From: an uncultured Flavobacteriaceae bacterium
GTDB lineage: Bacteria; Bacteroidota; Bacteroidia; Flavobacteriales; Flavobacteriaceae
Direction of reading: 5' to 3'
Assembly: GCA_945788155.1 (NCBI GenBank)
Contig: CALZKX010000210.1
Span: 1-23,150, forward strand
Length of the DNA: 23,150 nt
In this document: positions 1 to 6,304 of the stretch, piece by piece
Numbering within the stretch: the first letter of the stretch is position 1
How the letters are laid out: every line of letters starts with the position of its first letter
Position numbers and translations under genes: made by a program
Notes under the pieces: generated by a model
What the model was told of the DNA's origin: nothing
The model's input: only the letters and a program-made list of their open reading frames with translations
Databases searched by the model: none

Positions 1-1582
1 GCTCTGATGCCAATCCCATAGGCAACACAAAATCGGCATAAAATGCTGTCTCATTCCAAGTTGGCGTTAAGGCTGCATGCAAACCGAATTTTGTTTCATC
101 TGCAAGTGTTTCCATCCAGGTAAATCCGTCAGGATAGGTCCAAACAGGATTAAATACCCTTGAAAAATACACATCCATTTTTCCTCTTCCTTCTTTTAAA
201 AAGTGTGGTAATAATTGGCTCATTTCAAAGAATGCCAAAGGATATTCTTTAGGGAAATGCAGTTCGTTCCAAACCTTTTGAGGTTTTGGTGGATTTGGCT
301 GCGTAGGCTTGAACTTATTCCAGGAATTTGGTGATGTTCCTCCTTTTGCTCCCACAGCACCAGTTAACACGGTTAAAAAGTGTAACGCTCTTGCCACACA
401 CCAACCACCAAGGTTTGATGCTCCTGCTGCACGCCAGTTATGGGATGCAAAGCGTTCTCCTGCTTCACCAATTTGACGAGCAATATCTACAATCATTTCA
501 GCTTTTACACCCGATTCTTTTTCTGCAAATTCTGGAGTGAAATCTTTGTACTCTTCTATCATTGCAGCAATGTAATTCTCGAAAGTAACTTCCTTATCAG
601 TGTGTCTTGCTTTTAGGTATTCCTTCCAATTGGTCCAATTTTCAAGATACGCTCTGTTATATAATCCTTCTTCCAAAATGATCAATGCCATTGCCAATAA
701 AACAGCCGCTTCGGTTCCTGGATATGATGGCAACCAATAGTCTGACATGGATGCGGTATTGGATAAACGCGGATCCATGGTCGCTAATTTGGCACCTTTC
801 ATTTTACCTTCTATGATGCGCTGTGCATGCGGATTGAAGTAATGACCAGACTCTAAATGTGCCGATACCAACAAAATGAATTTAGCGTTAGCATGATCTG
901 GTGATGGTCTGTCGTAACCATACCAAAGGTTGTACCCAAAACGCGCTCCAGATGAACAGATATTGGTATGCGAATTATGGCCATCGATTCCCCAACCTTG
1001 AAGAATCCAATTCATGAATTTTTCATGTCCAGGTCTTCCAACATGGTAGGCAATTTCGTTGTGTCTGTCTTCTTTAATGGCTTTTCTGATGCGAGCTGCA
1101 AAGGTATCTAAAACCTCATCCCATGAAGTACGTTCCCATTCTCCTTCCCCTCTTTTTCCTTTACGTTTTAATGGAAATAATATTCTGTCAGGATCTGTAA
1201 TTTGATTGATGGTTGCTGGTCCCTTTGCACAATTACGTCCTCTACTTCCAGGATGATGTGGATTGCCTTCAAATTTTTTGACCTCCTGTGTTTCCTTGTC
1301 GATAAACGCTGTGAGACCACAAGCACTCTCGCAGTTAAAACAGGTTGTTGGGACTATTTGATAGGTCTTTTTATCTTTTTTAGGCCAAACTTTAGGATTG
1401 TATTCTACCCAATTGTCCCATTTTTCCGGTGGTGGAAAATTCTCGTACATTTGAGCCACTTCCTCATCAGTGAAATGACGCATATCATCTTGAAAATCTT
1501 GATAGTTTTCTTTGTGCAGATTAGGAATGATTCCCAATTTTTCTGCAATATTTTCAATAAATGATGGCTTTTTATATCCCAT
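1..1582 (-). CDS. Molybdopterin oxidoreductase catalytic subunit, SoeA/PsrA/PhsA-like (partial, C-terminus outside window)
   Basis: Large catalytic subunit of a complex-iron-sulfur molybdoenzyme; 527 codons are visible and the reading frame continues past the left edge. The ATG at 1582 is the first start in the frame. A 4Fe-4S motif C81-x2-C84-x3-C88 with C118 in the context GRNCAKG is followed by a Mo-bisPGD domain. The segment NICSSGARFGY contains C209, which by analogy with the thiosulfate/polysulfide-reductase branch may be the Mo ligand. No twin-arginine signal is present: the protein begins MGYKKPSFIENIAEKLG. That suggests a cytoplasmic enzyme, as in SoeABC sulfite dehydrogenase, rather than periplasmic Psr/Phs. 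It lies downstream of a fused FeS/NrfD subunit and of sulfur transporter genes, which supports a sulfur substrate. The exact substrate (sulfite, thiosulfate or polysulfide) cannot be decided from sequence alone. Molybdoenzyme membership is secure; the SoeA assignment is inference. Confidence 0.85.
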   Translation of the reverse strand, partial: MGYKKPSFIENIAEKLGIIPNLHKENYQDFQDDMRHFTDEEVAQMYENFPPPEKWDNWVEYNPKVWPKKDKKTYQIVPTTCFNCESACGLTAFIDKETQEVKKFEGNPHHPGSRGRNCAKGPATINQITDPDRILFPLKRKGKRGEGEWERTSWDEVLDTFAARIRKAIKEDRHNEIAYHVGRPGHEKFMNWILQGWGIDGHNSHTNICSSGARFGYNLWYGYDRPSPDHANAKFILLVSAHLESGHYFNPHAQRIIEGKMKGAKLATMDPRLSNTASMSDYWLPSYPGTEAAVLLAMALIILEEGLYNRAYLENWTNWKEYLKARHTDKEVTFENYIAAMIEEYKDFTPEFAEKESGVKAEMIVDIARQIGEAGERFASHNWRAAGASNLGGWCVARALHFLTVLTGAVGAKGGTSPNSWNKFKPTQPNPPKPQKVWNELHFPKEYPLAFFEMSQLLPHFLKEGRGKMDVYFSRVFNPVWTYPDGFTWMETLADETKFGLHAALTPTWNETAFYADFVLPMGLASE

Positions 1583-1590
1583 GATTCTAT

Positions 1591-1629
1591 ATTTATTCGA
1601 TTATATCGATTTATGATTTACTCGATTAA
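1591..1629. repeat. Left arm of imperfect inverted repeat flanking the S23-type gene
   Basis: Positions 1607-1629 match the reverse complement of 2011-2033 at 20 of 23 bases: the first 12 and last 8 are identical. Allowing one 9-base indel (an extra TATATCGAT here), the match extends to cover 1591-1629 against 2011-2040. The arm lies between the S23-type gene's stop (1633) and the molybdo subunit's ATG (1582), so it forms most of the untranslated leader of the molybdo gene. Confidence 0.7.
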
Positions 1630-1632
1630 TCG

Positions 1633-1992
1633 TTACTTTTTCTTACTTCTTATTTTTTGACGAACTGTTCCTATTGATTTTACCATTATTTTCAATAACT
1701 CTTCTGATTCATCATAGGCTTTTTTCCAAACATCAGACAACTCTGGCTTTATTTCAATTATTAATTCAATGAAATACATTGTTTCATCTAATTCCTCTTC
1801 AACAATTTTTAATTTATTTAAAAAATCCGCATCAGATTTTGCTCTACAAGCCGCTCTATAATTTGCTCCAACTGAACTTGAACATCTTACTAATTGTCTT
1901 TTGAAATCATAAAACTCATTTCCTGTTTTTTGGCAATTATGCCATACCATAATCGCAAGTGATTTAGTTCTATTTTTTAATAATTGTTCCAT
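1633..1992 (-). CDS. Four-helix-bundle protein of the S23 / 23S rRNA intervening-sequence family
   Basis: A 119-residue protein, the usual length for this family. It is rich in long amphipathic helices and carries the family pattern: a basic N-terminus, the block QLVRCSSSVGANYRAACRAKS at about residues 34-54 and the acidic helix KIVEEELDETMYFIEL. These proteins form small homopentameric bundles. They were first found encoded in insertions in 23S rRNA genes, and relatives act as accessory proteins of diversity-generating retroelements; their biochemical role elsewhere is unknown. The ATG at 1992 follows an A-rich leader. The gene sits between two subunits of one enzyme, 53 bases after the FeS/NrfD stop and 50 bases before the molybdo ATG. 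It is flanked by imperfect inverted repeats and so looks like an inserted cassette. No rRNA or reverse transcriptase sequence was noticed nearby. Confidence 0.85.
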   Translation of the reverse strand: MEQLLKNRTKSLAIMVWHNCQKTGNEFYDFKRQLVRCSSSVGANYRAACRAKSDADFLNKLKIVEEELDETMYFIELIIEIKPELSDVWKKAYDESEELLKIMVKSIGTVRQKIRSKKK

Positions 1993-2010
1993 TTTTCTTA
2001 TGTTTTCAAT

Positions 2011-2040
2011 TTAATCGAAGTAATCATAAATCGAATAAAT
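2011..2040. repeat. Right arm of imperfect inverted repeat flanking the S23-type gene
   Basis: Reverse complement of the left arm at 1591-1629, with three substitutions in the core 23 bases and a 9-base deletion relative to it. It begins 18 bases upstream of the S23-type ATG and ends 5 bases before the stop codon of the FeS/NrfD gene. The two arms thus bracket a unit of about 450 bp (1591-2040) that contains only the S23-type gene. No target-site duplication is evident. Confidence 0.7.
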
Positions 2041-2045
2041 CTTGA

Positions 2046-3662
2046 TTAAGCAAGCGGAATGCGCTGTGGTGCTTCTACCCAAATTTTTTCTGTTACATAA
2101 ATTCCTATTAAAACAAGAATTGCTGAAACAGTTAGCATTGTTGTACTTGGCGCAAAAATTAATAATGCTAATGGAATTACATTTCCGATTAGTACAACTC
2201 CAATCCAGAATAAATTTTTATATCTTCCTTTTGTAATCATATCTACAACTGTATGTGCAGCTGTACTTGGGTGTGTTATTGTTAATTCTGTTACCATCGA
2301 GAATAAATTGACTGCTAAGGCAACAATTAATGTGATGCCTAAAATTGACATCCAACCTTCATTTCCAAAAATTAACGCCGCTAATACAAAAATTGCAACG
2401 CCTGCCATTACACTATGAACTAACATGTGTAAAGGTAATGTTGGGCTTTGCCAAAAATCGCGACCTTTAGCCTGTGCAAAAAGGAATGCCGTATAAATAG
2501 CCAATAATACTGCAAAAACAGCAGTTACCCATAATAATGGCGTTTCAAGTATGCCTAACTGGAACCAGGTATTTGCTCCCCAAAGAGTTACCAATAATCC
2601 AAAAATTGTAATGGTATAGCCACCTTTTACTAACCATGAATTCCATTGTGGACGTAATAATACGTTTAGGAACCTGTCTGGTCTATCTAAATCCATTACC
2701 AAGAATAAACCCGTTAATGCCAAACCTACCAATGAAATTCCAGCTGACCACAATTTAGCTGTATTGGAAACTTCATGTCCTAAAATAATGGCCAAAAACG
2801 GAATTAGGAAAGCACCTGCAGCAATGGCCTTTGTAAATACATAAGCTGATACTTCCCAGCCCCAAAGTATGCCTTTGTCTGGCGTGTCATAAACTCTACG
2901 GGCTTTACCATTAAGTACGTCAATGTAATTAGGATTTTCATTATCTTTTCGTTGGTATGCAGCTTGCATTTCGTTATCGATACTCATTTGTAACAGATCT
3001 ACATCATCGTTTGTATGCAACATTTTTTCTGCAGCTTTTGCAAAGTGACCAACACCACGAGCTTGTGAGTTCCATAAACCTGGACCCGATTTATCTGTAG
3101 CTTCTGGATTAAGTGATGATTCGTCGCCATCGATATAAAATAGATTGGGATTGGTTCCTTTTTCAGGCTTTCTAACTTTTACAGCTTGACGTGCCAACAA
3201 TTGGGAAATTTCAGTGTCTGGATTGTGCATATCGCCTGCAATAATGGCATGTTCCGGACAAACCGTAACACAAGCTGGTTCACGACCAACCTCCACTCTA
3301 TGTGCACAGTAATTACATTTTGCAGCAGTATTTGTATTTGGGTCTATGTATAAAGCATCATAAGGGCAGGCTTGCATGCACGATTTACAACCAATGCATC
3401 TGTTGTTGTCAAAATCTACAATGCCATCATCGCGAATGTATAGGGCTTCAACAGGACAAATTTCCACACAAGGTGCATCTGTACAGTGGTTGCAACGCAT
3501 TACGGAAAAAATCCTTCTGGTATTGGGGAATTCCCCTTTTTCAACTTGTTTAACATAGGTTCTGTTAACACCTACTGCGACATCGTGTTCTGATTTACAG
3601 GCAGTAGTACAAGCATGACAACCAATACATTTTCGGTTATCAATAATAAAGCCGTACTTCAT
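2046..3662 (-). CDS. Fused 4Fe-4S ferredoxin-like electron-transfer and NrfD/PsrC-type membrane anchor subunit (SoeBC-like)
   Basis: A 538-residue fusion of two subunits that are usually separate. Residues 1 to about 170 form an NrfC/PsrB-type module with sixteen cysteines in four groups: C12-x2-C15-x2-C18-x3-C22, then a group around residue 57, then RCIGCKSCMQACP, then CNYC with a later CVTVCP. This predicts four 4Fe-4S clusters. From about residue 270 to the end there are roughly eight hydrophobic segments of the NrfD/PsrC family, with the conserved LDRPDRFLNVLLRPQWNSW region. The N-terminus starts directly on the first cluster and has no Tat signal, so the FeS domain should face the cytoplasm. 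The protein would pass electrons between the molybdo subunit and the quinone pool. The gene is first in its unit, with its own promoter at 3700-3742. The ATG at 3662 is well placed. Confidence 0.9.
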   Translation of the reverse strand: MKYGFIIDNRKCIGCHACTTACKSEHDVAVGVNRTYVKQVEKGEFPNTRRIFSVMRCNHCTDAPCVEICPVEALYIRDDGIVDFDNNRCIGCKSCMQACPYDALYIDPNTNTAAKCNYCAHRVEVGREPACVTVCPEHAIIAGDMHNPDTEISQLLARQAVKVRKPEKGTNPNLFYIDGDESSLNPEATDKSGPGLWNSQARGVGHFAKAAEKMLHTNDDVDLLQMSIDNEMQAAYQRKDNENPNYIDVLNGKARRVYDTPDKGILWGWEVSAYVFTKAIAAGAFLIPFLAIILGHEVSNTAKLWSAGISLVGLALTGLFLVMDLDRPDRFLNVLLRPQWNSWLVKGGYTITIFGLLVTLWGANTWFQLGILETPLLWVTAVFAVLLAIYTAFLFAQAKGRDFWQSPTLPLHMLVHSVMAGVAIFVLAALIFGNEGWMSILGITLIVALAVNLFSMVTELTITHPSTAAHTVVDMITKGRYKNLFWIGVVLIGNVIPLALLIFAPSTTMLTVSAILVLIGIYVTEKIWVEAPQRIPLA

Positions 3663-3698
3663 AATTAAATTTGAATAGTTAATTGTTAAGCTTACCTC

Positions 3699-3718
3699 TC
3701 AAAGTTAACCAACTTTGA
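3699..3718. promoter_or_regulatory. Palindrome overlapping the minus-7 box of the FeS/NrfD promoter
   Basis: TCAAAGTTAACCAACTTTGA has two perfect 8-base arms around AACC. It covers the minus-7 box at 3700-3707, so it could be an operator for a repressor or a hairpin at the transcription start. A shorter palindrome, TTTGATCAAA (3714-3723), overlaps its right arm. The symmetry is seen directly; function is inferred. Confidence 0.4.
3700..3707 (-). promoter_or_regulatory. Bacteroidota minus-7 promoter box (TAACTTTG) of the FeS/NrfD operon
   Basis: On the minus strand this reads TAACTTTG, a perfect match to the Bacteroidota minus-7 consensus TAnnTTTG, 38 bases upstream of the ATG at 3662. No good minus-33 TTTG is found at the usual spacing. 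The Crp/Fnr-type site occupies that position instead, as expected for class II activation. Confidence 0.6.
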
Positions 3719-3728
3719 TCAAAAAACT

Positions 3729-3742
3729 GTAACAATAGTTAC
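3729..3742. promoter_or_regulatory. Crp/Fnr-family operator GTAAC-n4-GTTAC upstream of the FeS/NrfD operon
   Basis: GTAACAATAGTTAC is a perfect 5+5 inverted repeat. Its centre (3735.5) is 32 bases upstream of the centre of the minus-7 box, which places it near -40 relative to the inferred start, the class II activator position. The same half-sites at the same distance occur before the YeeE gene (4798-4811). The likely binding protein is the Crp/Fnr regulator at 4827-5459. Confidence 0.65.
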
Positions 3743-3770
3743 TTAACTACTCTATTTATTTTAATTCTAA

Positions 3771-4184
3771 CTAATGAGGTAACTTATGCTTAATGGCATG
3801 GTAAAAAAGGACACCTAAAAGCCCACCAAAAATGACAATTAAAATGGACAGCACGCCTCTACCTAAAAGAATAAACATTGGTCCAGGACAAGCACCAATC
3901 AAGCCCCAACCCAAGCCAAAAATAGTTCCACCAATAATCGTTCTATAAAAGCCTTTTTCCTTAGGTTCTATCATTATTTTTTCACCCAAGTAATTTTTAA
4001 TAGTTCCTTTTTTGAAGAATGAGAACAAAATGATTCCTAAAACGACTGCTGAACCAATAATTCCATACATGTGGAACGATTGAAATTTAAACATTTCATA
4101 GATTCTATACCATGAAATAACTTCGGCTTTACTTAAAACAATTCCGAAGAGTGCACCTAAAACAATAAATCTAATATTTTTCAT
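3771..4184 (-). CDS. DUF6691 / YeeE-YedE half-transporter, small membrane subunit
   Basis: A 137-residue membrane protein with about four hydrophobic segments (near residues 4-20, 38-56, 82-104 and 109-129). The motif GLGWGLIGACPGP (about residues 91-103) carries the single conserved cysteine typical of YeeE/YedE-type sulfur-compound transporters, in which cysteines relay thiosulfate or related anions through the membrane. It starts 12 bases after the stop of the larger YeeE gene, so the two are almost certainly co-transcribed and form one transporter, as in the two-gene PmpA/PmpB arrangement. It is followed by the sulfur oxidoreductase operon. The substrate is inferred, not shown. Confidence 0.85.
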   Translation of the reverse strand: MKNIRFIVLGALFGIVLSKAEVISWYRIYEMFKFQSFHMYGIIGSAVVLGIILFSFFKKGTIKNYLGEKIMIEPKEKGFYRTIIGGTIFGLGWGLIGACPGPMFILLGRGVLSILIVIFGGLLGVLFYHAIKHKLPH

Positions 4185-4196
4185 AATTTTTCGGAA

Positions 4197-4754
4197 TTAA
4201 AATAATAATGGTAAAATAAGCCACGTCATGATTAACCCTCCAATAAAGAAACCAATAACAGCTATTAACGAAGGTAATTCTAGGTTACTTAAACCAGTAA
4301 TGGCGTGACCTGAAGTACAACCTCCAGCATACCTTGATCCAAAACCAACTAAAATACCAGCAATAATCAAAATGGCAGCTCCTTTTATTGACAACAGTGC
4401 CTCTAAGCCAAAGATTTCATCTGGTAAATATTGAACTCCTGCATTTTGAAATCCAATTTCTGATAAGTCGCTAATTGTCTCGGGGTTTAATGCAATTGCT
4501 TGATCTGGAGTCATGAATTTAAAAGCTATAAAGCCTCCTATTACAGTTCCAATTATAAACATTAAGTTCCATCTATTTTTTTTCCAATCGAAAGTAAAAA
4601 ACTCGTGAAGTTTTCCTGCGCCACCCATTGCACAAATAGATTCGAGGTTTGAAGAAATCCCAAATTTCTTCCCATAATAAAAAAGGAAAAACATGATTAA
4701 TGTTATGAAAGGTCCACCTATGTACCATGGCCAAGGCTCTAAAATAAAATCCAT
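4197..4754 (-). CDS. YeeE/YedE family sulfur-compound transporter subunit
   Basis: A 185-residue integral membrane protein with an N-terminal hydrophobic segment near residues 11-27, further segments near 68-82 and 127-143, and a C-terminal pair near 160-184. The conserved stretch GFGSRYAGGCTSGHAITGLS (about residues 137-156) has the YeeE/YedE signature cysteine in GGCTSGH, used in known family members for thiosulfate conduction. C41, in ESICAMGGAGKL, is a second cysteine in a family-typical position. The gene leads a two-gene unit with the DUF6691 partner and is preceded by a Crp/Fnr-type operator and a minus-7-like box. The likely role is import or export of sulfite, thiosulfate or persulfide species used by the neighbouring molybdoenzyme. 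Confidence 0.87.
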   Translation of the reverse strand: MDFILEPWPWYIGGPFITLIMFFLFYYGKKFGISSNLESICAMGGAGKLHEFFTFDWKKNRWNLMFIIGTVIGGFIAFKFMTPDQAIALNPETISDLSEIGFQNAGVQYLPDEIFGLEALLSIKGAAILIIAGILVGFGSRYAGGCTSGHAITGLSNLELPSLIAVIGFFIGGLIMTWLILPLLF

Positions 4755-4768
4755 AATAAATTTTTTGT

Positions 4769-4776
4769 CAAAATAA
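4769..4776 (-). promoter_or_regulatory. Minus-7-like box (TTATTTTG) of the yeeE operon
   Basis: Seven of eight positions match TAnnTTTG. It lies 14 bases upstream of the ATG at 4754, giving a very short leader. It was chosen because its centre (4772.5) is 32 bases from the centre of the operator at 4798-4811, exactly as in the FeS/NrfD promoter. Confidence 0.45.
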
Positions 4777-4797
4777 GTAATTAATATTTGTGTGTTT

Positions 4798-4811
4798 GTA
4801 ACATTTGTTAC
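4798..4811. promoter_or_regulatory. Crp/Fnr-family operator GTAAC-n4-GTTAC upstream of yeeE
   Basis: GTAACATTTGTTAC has half-sites identical to those at 3729-3742 but a different 4-base spacer. It lies in the 72-base gap between the Crp/Fnr gene (stop at 4827) and the yeeE ATG at 4754. Shared half-sites and shared spacing to the minus-7 box suggest co-regulation of transporter and oxidoreductase. Confidence 0.65.
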
Positions 4812-4826
4812 TTGAAAAAAGTATAA

Positions 4827-5459
4827 CTATAAATCGATTATTTTAATACTATTTCTATGCAGTTTAATTTTATTTTCGTTTTCAAGTTTTTTTAACAGTC
4901 TTGAAACCACCACTCTAGAAGTATGCAAATCTTGAGCGATTTCTTGATGTGTTGTTTTTATTAAATCATCTCTATTGACCATAGCTTTATCCCTTAGGTA
5001 TTTATACAAACGTTCGTCCATTTTTAAAAAGGCTACGGTATCAATTGCCTCCAGAAGCTCTTTCATACGTTCATGGTAGCTTTGAAGGATAAAACTTTGC
5101 CAGCTTTTGTATTTATGCATCCATTCCTGCATTTTCTGGATTGGAATCATTACTATTCTTGTGTCTGTTTCGGCGACAGCTCTAATTTCACTTTTGGTTT
5201 CACCCATGCAGCAAGTTATGGTCATGGCACAAGTATCGCCTTGTTCAACAAAATAAAGTATTAAATCATCTCCTTTCTCGTCCTCTCGCATCACTTTTAT
5301 GGCGCCACTTAAAATTAATGGGATGCTTTTTATGTGCTCGCCAATATCTATTACAATAAATCCTTCGGAAACTTTTTTATATGTACCTATCTCACTTATT
5401 TCTTTTAAAAGGTCATCCTCGAACAAGTAGCCATAATTTCTTTGTAATCCTTCTAACAT
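4827..5459 (-). CDS. Crp/Fnr family transcriptional regulator of the sulfur island
   Basis: About 210 residues, normal for the family. An N-terminal cyclic-nucleotide-binding-like beta-barrel (to about residue 115) is followed by a long dimerisation helix and a C-terminal winged HTH; the recognition helix lies in TSRVVVSRLLKKLE. I chose the ATG at 5459 rather than the in-frame TTG two codons upstream. Three cysteines lie close together in GDTCAMTITCCMGE (C77, C83 and C84 from this start), where the nucleotide-binding cassette would be. That makes redox or sulfur-species sensing plausible, although the motif also occurs in other Bacteroidota Crp/Fnr proteins as I remember them. The gene stands immediately upstream of the yeeE and FeS/NrfD operons, both of which carry GTAAC-n4-GTTAC sites that this protein probably binds. 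A perfect TAnnTTTG box (5493-5500, minus strand) lies upstream of it. The ligand is unknown. Confidence 0.9.
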   Translation of the reverse strand: MLEGLQRNYGYLFEDDLLKEISEIGTYKKVSEGFIVIDIGEHIKSIPLILSGAIKVMREDEKGDDLILYFVEQGDTCAMTITCCMGETKSEIRAVAETDTRIVMIPIQKMQEWMHKYKSWQSFILQSYHERMKELLEAIDTVAFLKMDERLYKYLRDKAMVNRDDLIKTTHQEIAQDLHTSRVVVSRLLKKLENENKIKLHRNSIKIIDL

Positions 5460-5492
5460 AAACAATAAGCATTAATCATTATTAAACAGATG

Positions 5493-5500
5493 CAAAAATA
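5493..5500 (-). promoter_or_regulatory. Minus-7 promoter box (TATTTTTG) of the Crp/Fnr gene
   Basis: A perfect match to TAnnTTTG on the minus strand, 33 bases upstream of the ATG at 5459. No convincing minus-33 element is seen, and no GTAAC-n4-GTTAC site is present here, so autoregulation through that motif is not supported. Confidence 0.4.
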
Positions 5501-5626
5501 ATAAACAATCCATCAAGTTATAGCTATGGAATAGTTTTTGTTAAGATAACTATAAATTGTTATAAAGTATCGTTAATATTATTATAGGTTTAAAAAATAA
5601 GAATCAAATATATATCTTTAACCCCA

Positions 5627-5641
5627 AGCATTATTTATGCT
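5627..5641. promoter_or_regulatory. Small palindrome just upstream of the plus-strand secreted-protein gene
   Basis: AGCAT-TATTT-ATGCT is a perfect 5+5 inverted repeat ending 9 bases before the ATG at 5651. It could be a leader hairpin or operator affecting translation start. The short arms mean chance cannot be excluded. Confidence 0.25.
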
Positions 5642-5650
5642 AAATAAGTT

Positions 5651-6304
5651 ATGAAATTTTTTACAACTTCTATATTTTTTTTATGCTTTGTATATGTCGC
5701 AATTGCTCAGGTAAACGACTCTCAAAAAGGGTTTAAAATAGATCCTGTGGATAGTACTATGCAAGTTGATTTAAAAATATCGTTTAAACTATCTCCTATT
5801 AAAGGTTTAACAAATAAAAACATAAGATATACACTCAATTACAAATCTATACCTGAGTCGAATAAAAAAAAATATACCGTAGATATGACCAAAAAAAGTT
5901 CTTTGGTTGATAAGGAATGGAAAGTTAAACAACGTTTTAGCGAAGATAGGCAAGATTTAGGTCAATTTGCTAAGGATTACTATTTAGGTGATTTGAGGAC
6001 TACTTCAAAAACAGTAGTTATAAAAAGTCGAGATCATGAATATGTAGATGGTGATAGAGTAAAAATAACAGTTAATGATGTGGTTATTCATCCAAACCTA
6101 ACTCTTTATGGAGATTTTTATACAATTGATATCGATTTAAAAGAAGGTTATAATACTATAAATTTTATTGCTTTAAATGAAGGTGCATCTTCTCCAAACA
6201 CAGCACAACTTATTGTTTTAGATCCAGATGGTAATACATTAGCATCAAATAGGTGGCTTATTAGAACTGGCTATAAGGCAACTTTGGTTATTATAAAAGA
6301 ATAA
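5651..6304 (+). CDS. Secreted protein of unknown function
   Basis: A 217-residue protein beginning with a clear signal peptide (a hydrophobic core at about residues 6-19 ending in AIAQ). No lipobox cysteine is present, so it should be periplasmic or exported. The mature part is beta-rich: a lysine-rich segment at about residues 50-100 is followed by a compact C-terminal region (about 115-217) with the run DHEYVDGDRVKITVNDVVIH, then alternating polar and hydrophobic strands that suggest an immunoglobulin-like or jelly-roll sandwich. I do not recognise a named family and assign no function. It is the only plus-strand gene in the window, divergent from the Crp/Fnr gene and convergent with the DUF2911 gene, so it is probably monocistronic. 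No C-terminal T9SS sorting domain is visible. Confidence 0.8.
   Translation: MKFFTTSIFFLCFVYVAIAQVNDSQKGFKIDPVDSTMQVDLKISFKLSPIKGLTNKNIRYTLNYKSIPESNKKKYTVDMTKKSSLVDKEWKVKQRFSEDRQDLGQFAKDYYLGDLRTTSKTVVIKSRDHEYVDGDRVKITVNDVVIHPNLTLYGDFYTIDIDLKEGYNTINFIALNEGASSPNTAQLIVLDPDGNTLASNRWLIRTGYKATLVIIKE

Noticed and set aside
328..540. Plus-strand open frame of 70 codons
   Set aside because: Antisense to the molybdo subunit; leucine- and histidine-rich translation typical of a shadow frame.
1202..1564. Plus-strand open frame of 120 codons
   Set aside because: It is antisense to the molybdo subunit, whose minus-strand frame encodes the 4Fe-4S cysteine motif in the same stretch; the plus-strand product has no recognisable features.
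1633..1992. Diversity-generating retroelement accessory protein (Avd)
   Set aside because: Avd belongs to the same four-helix-bundle fold, but no reverse transcriptase or template/variable repeat pair was found in the window, so the generic S23-type call is kept.
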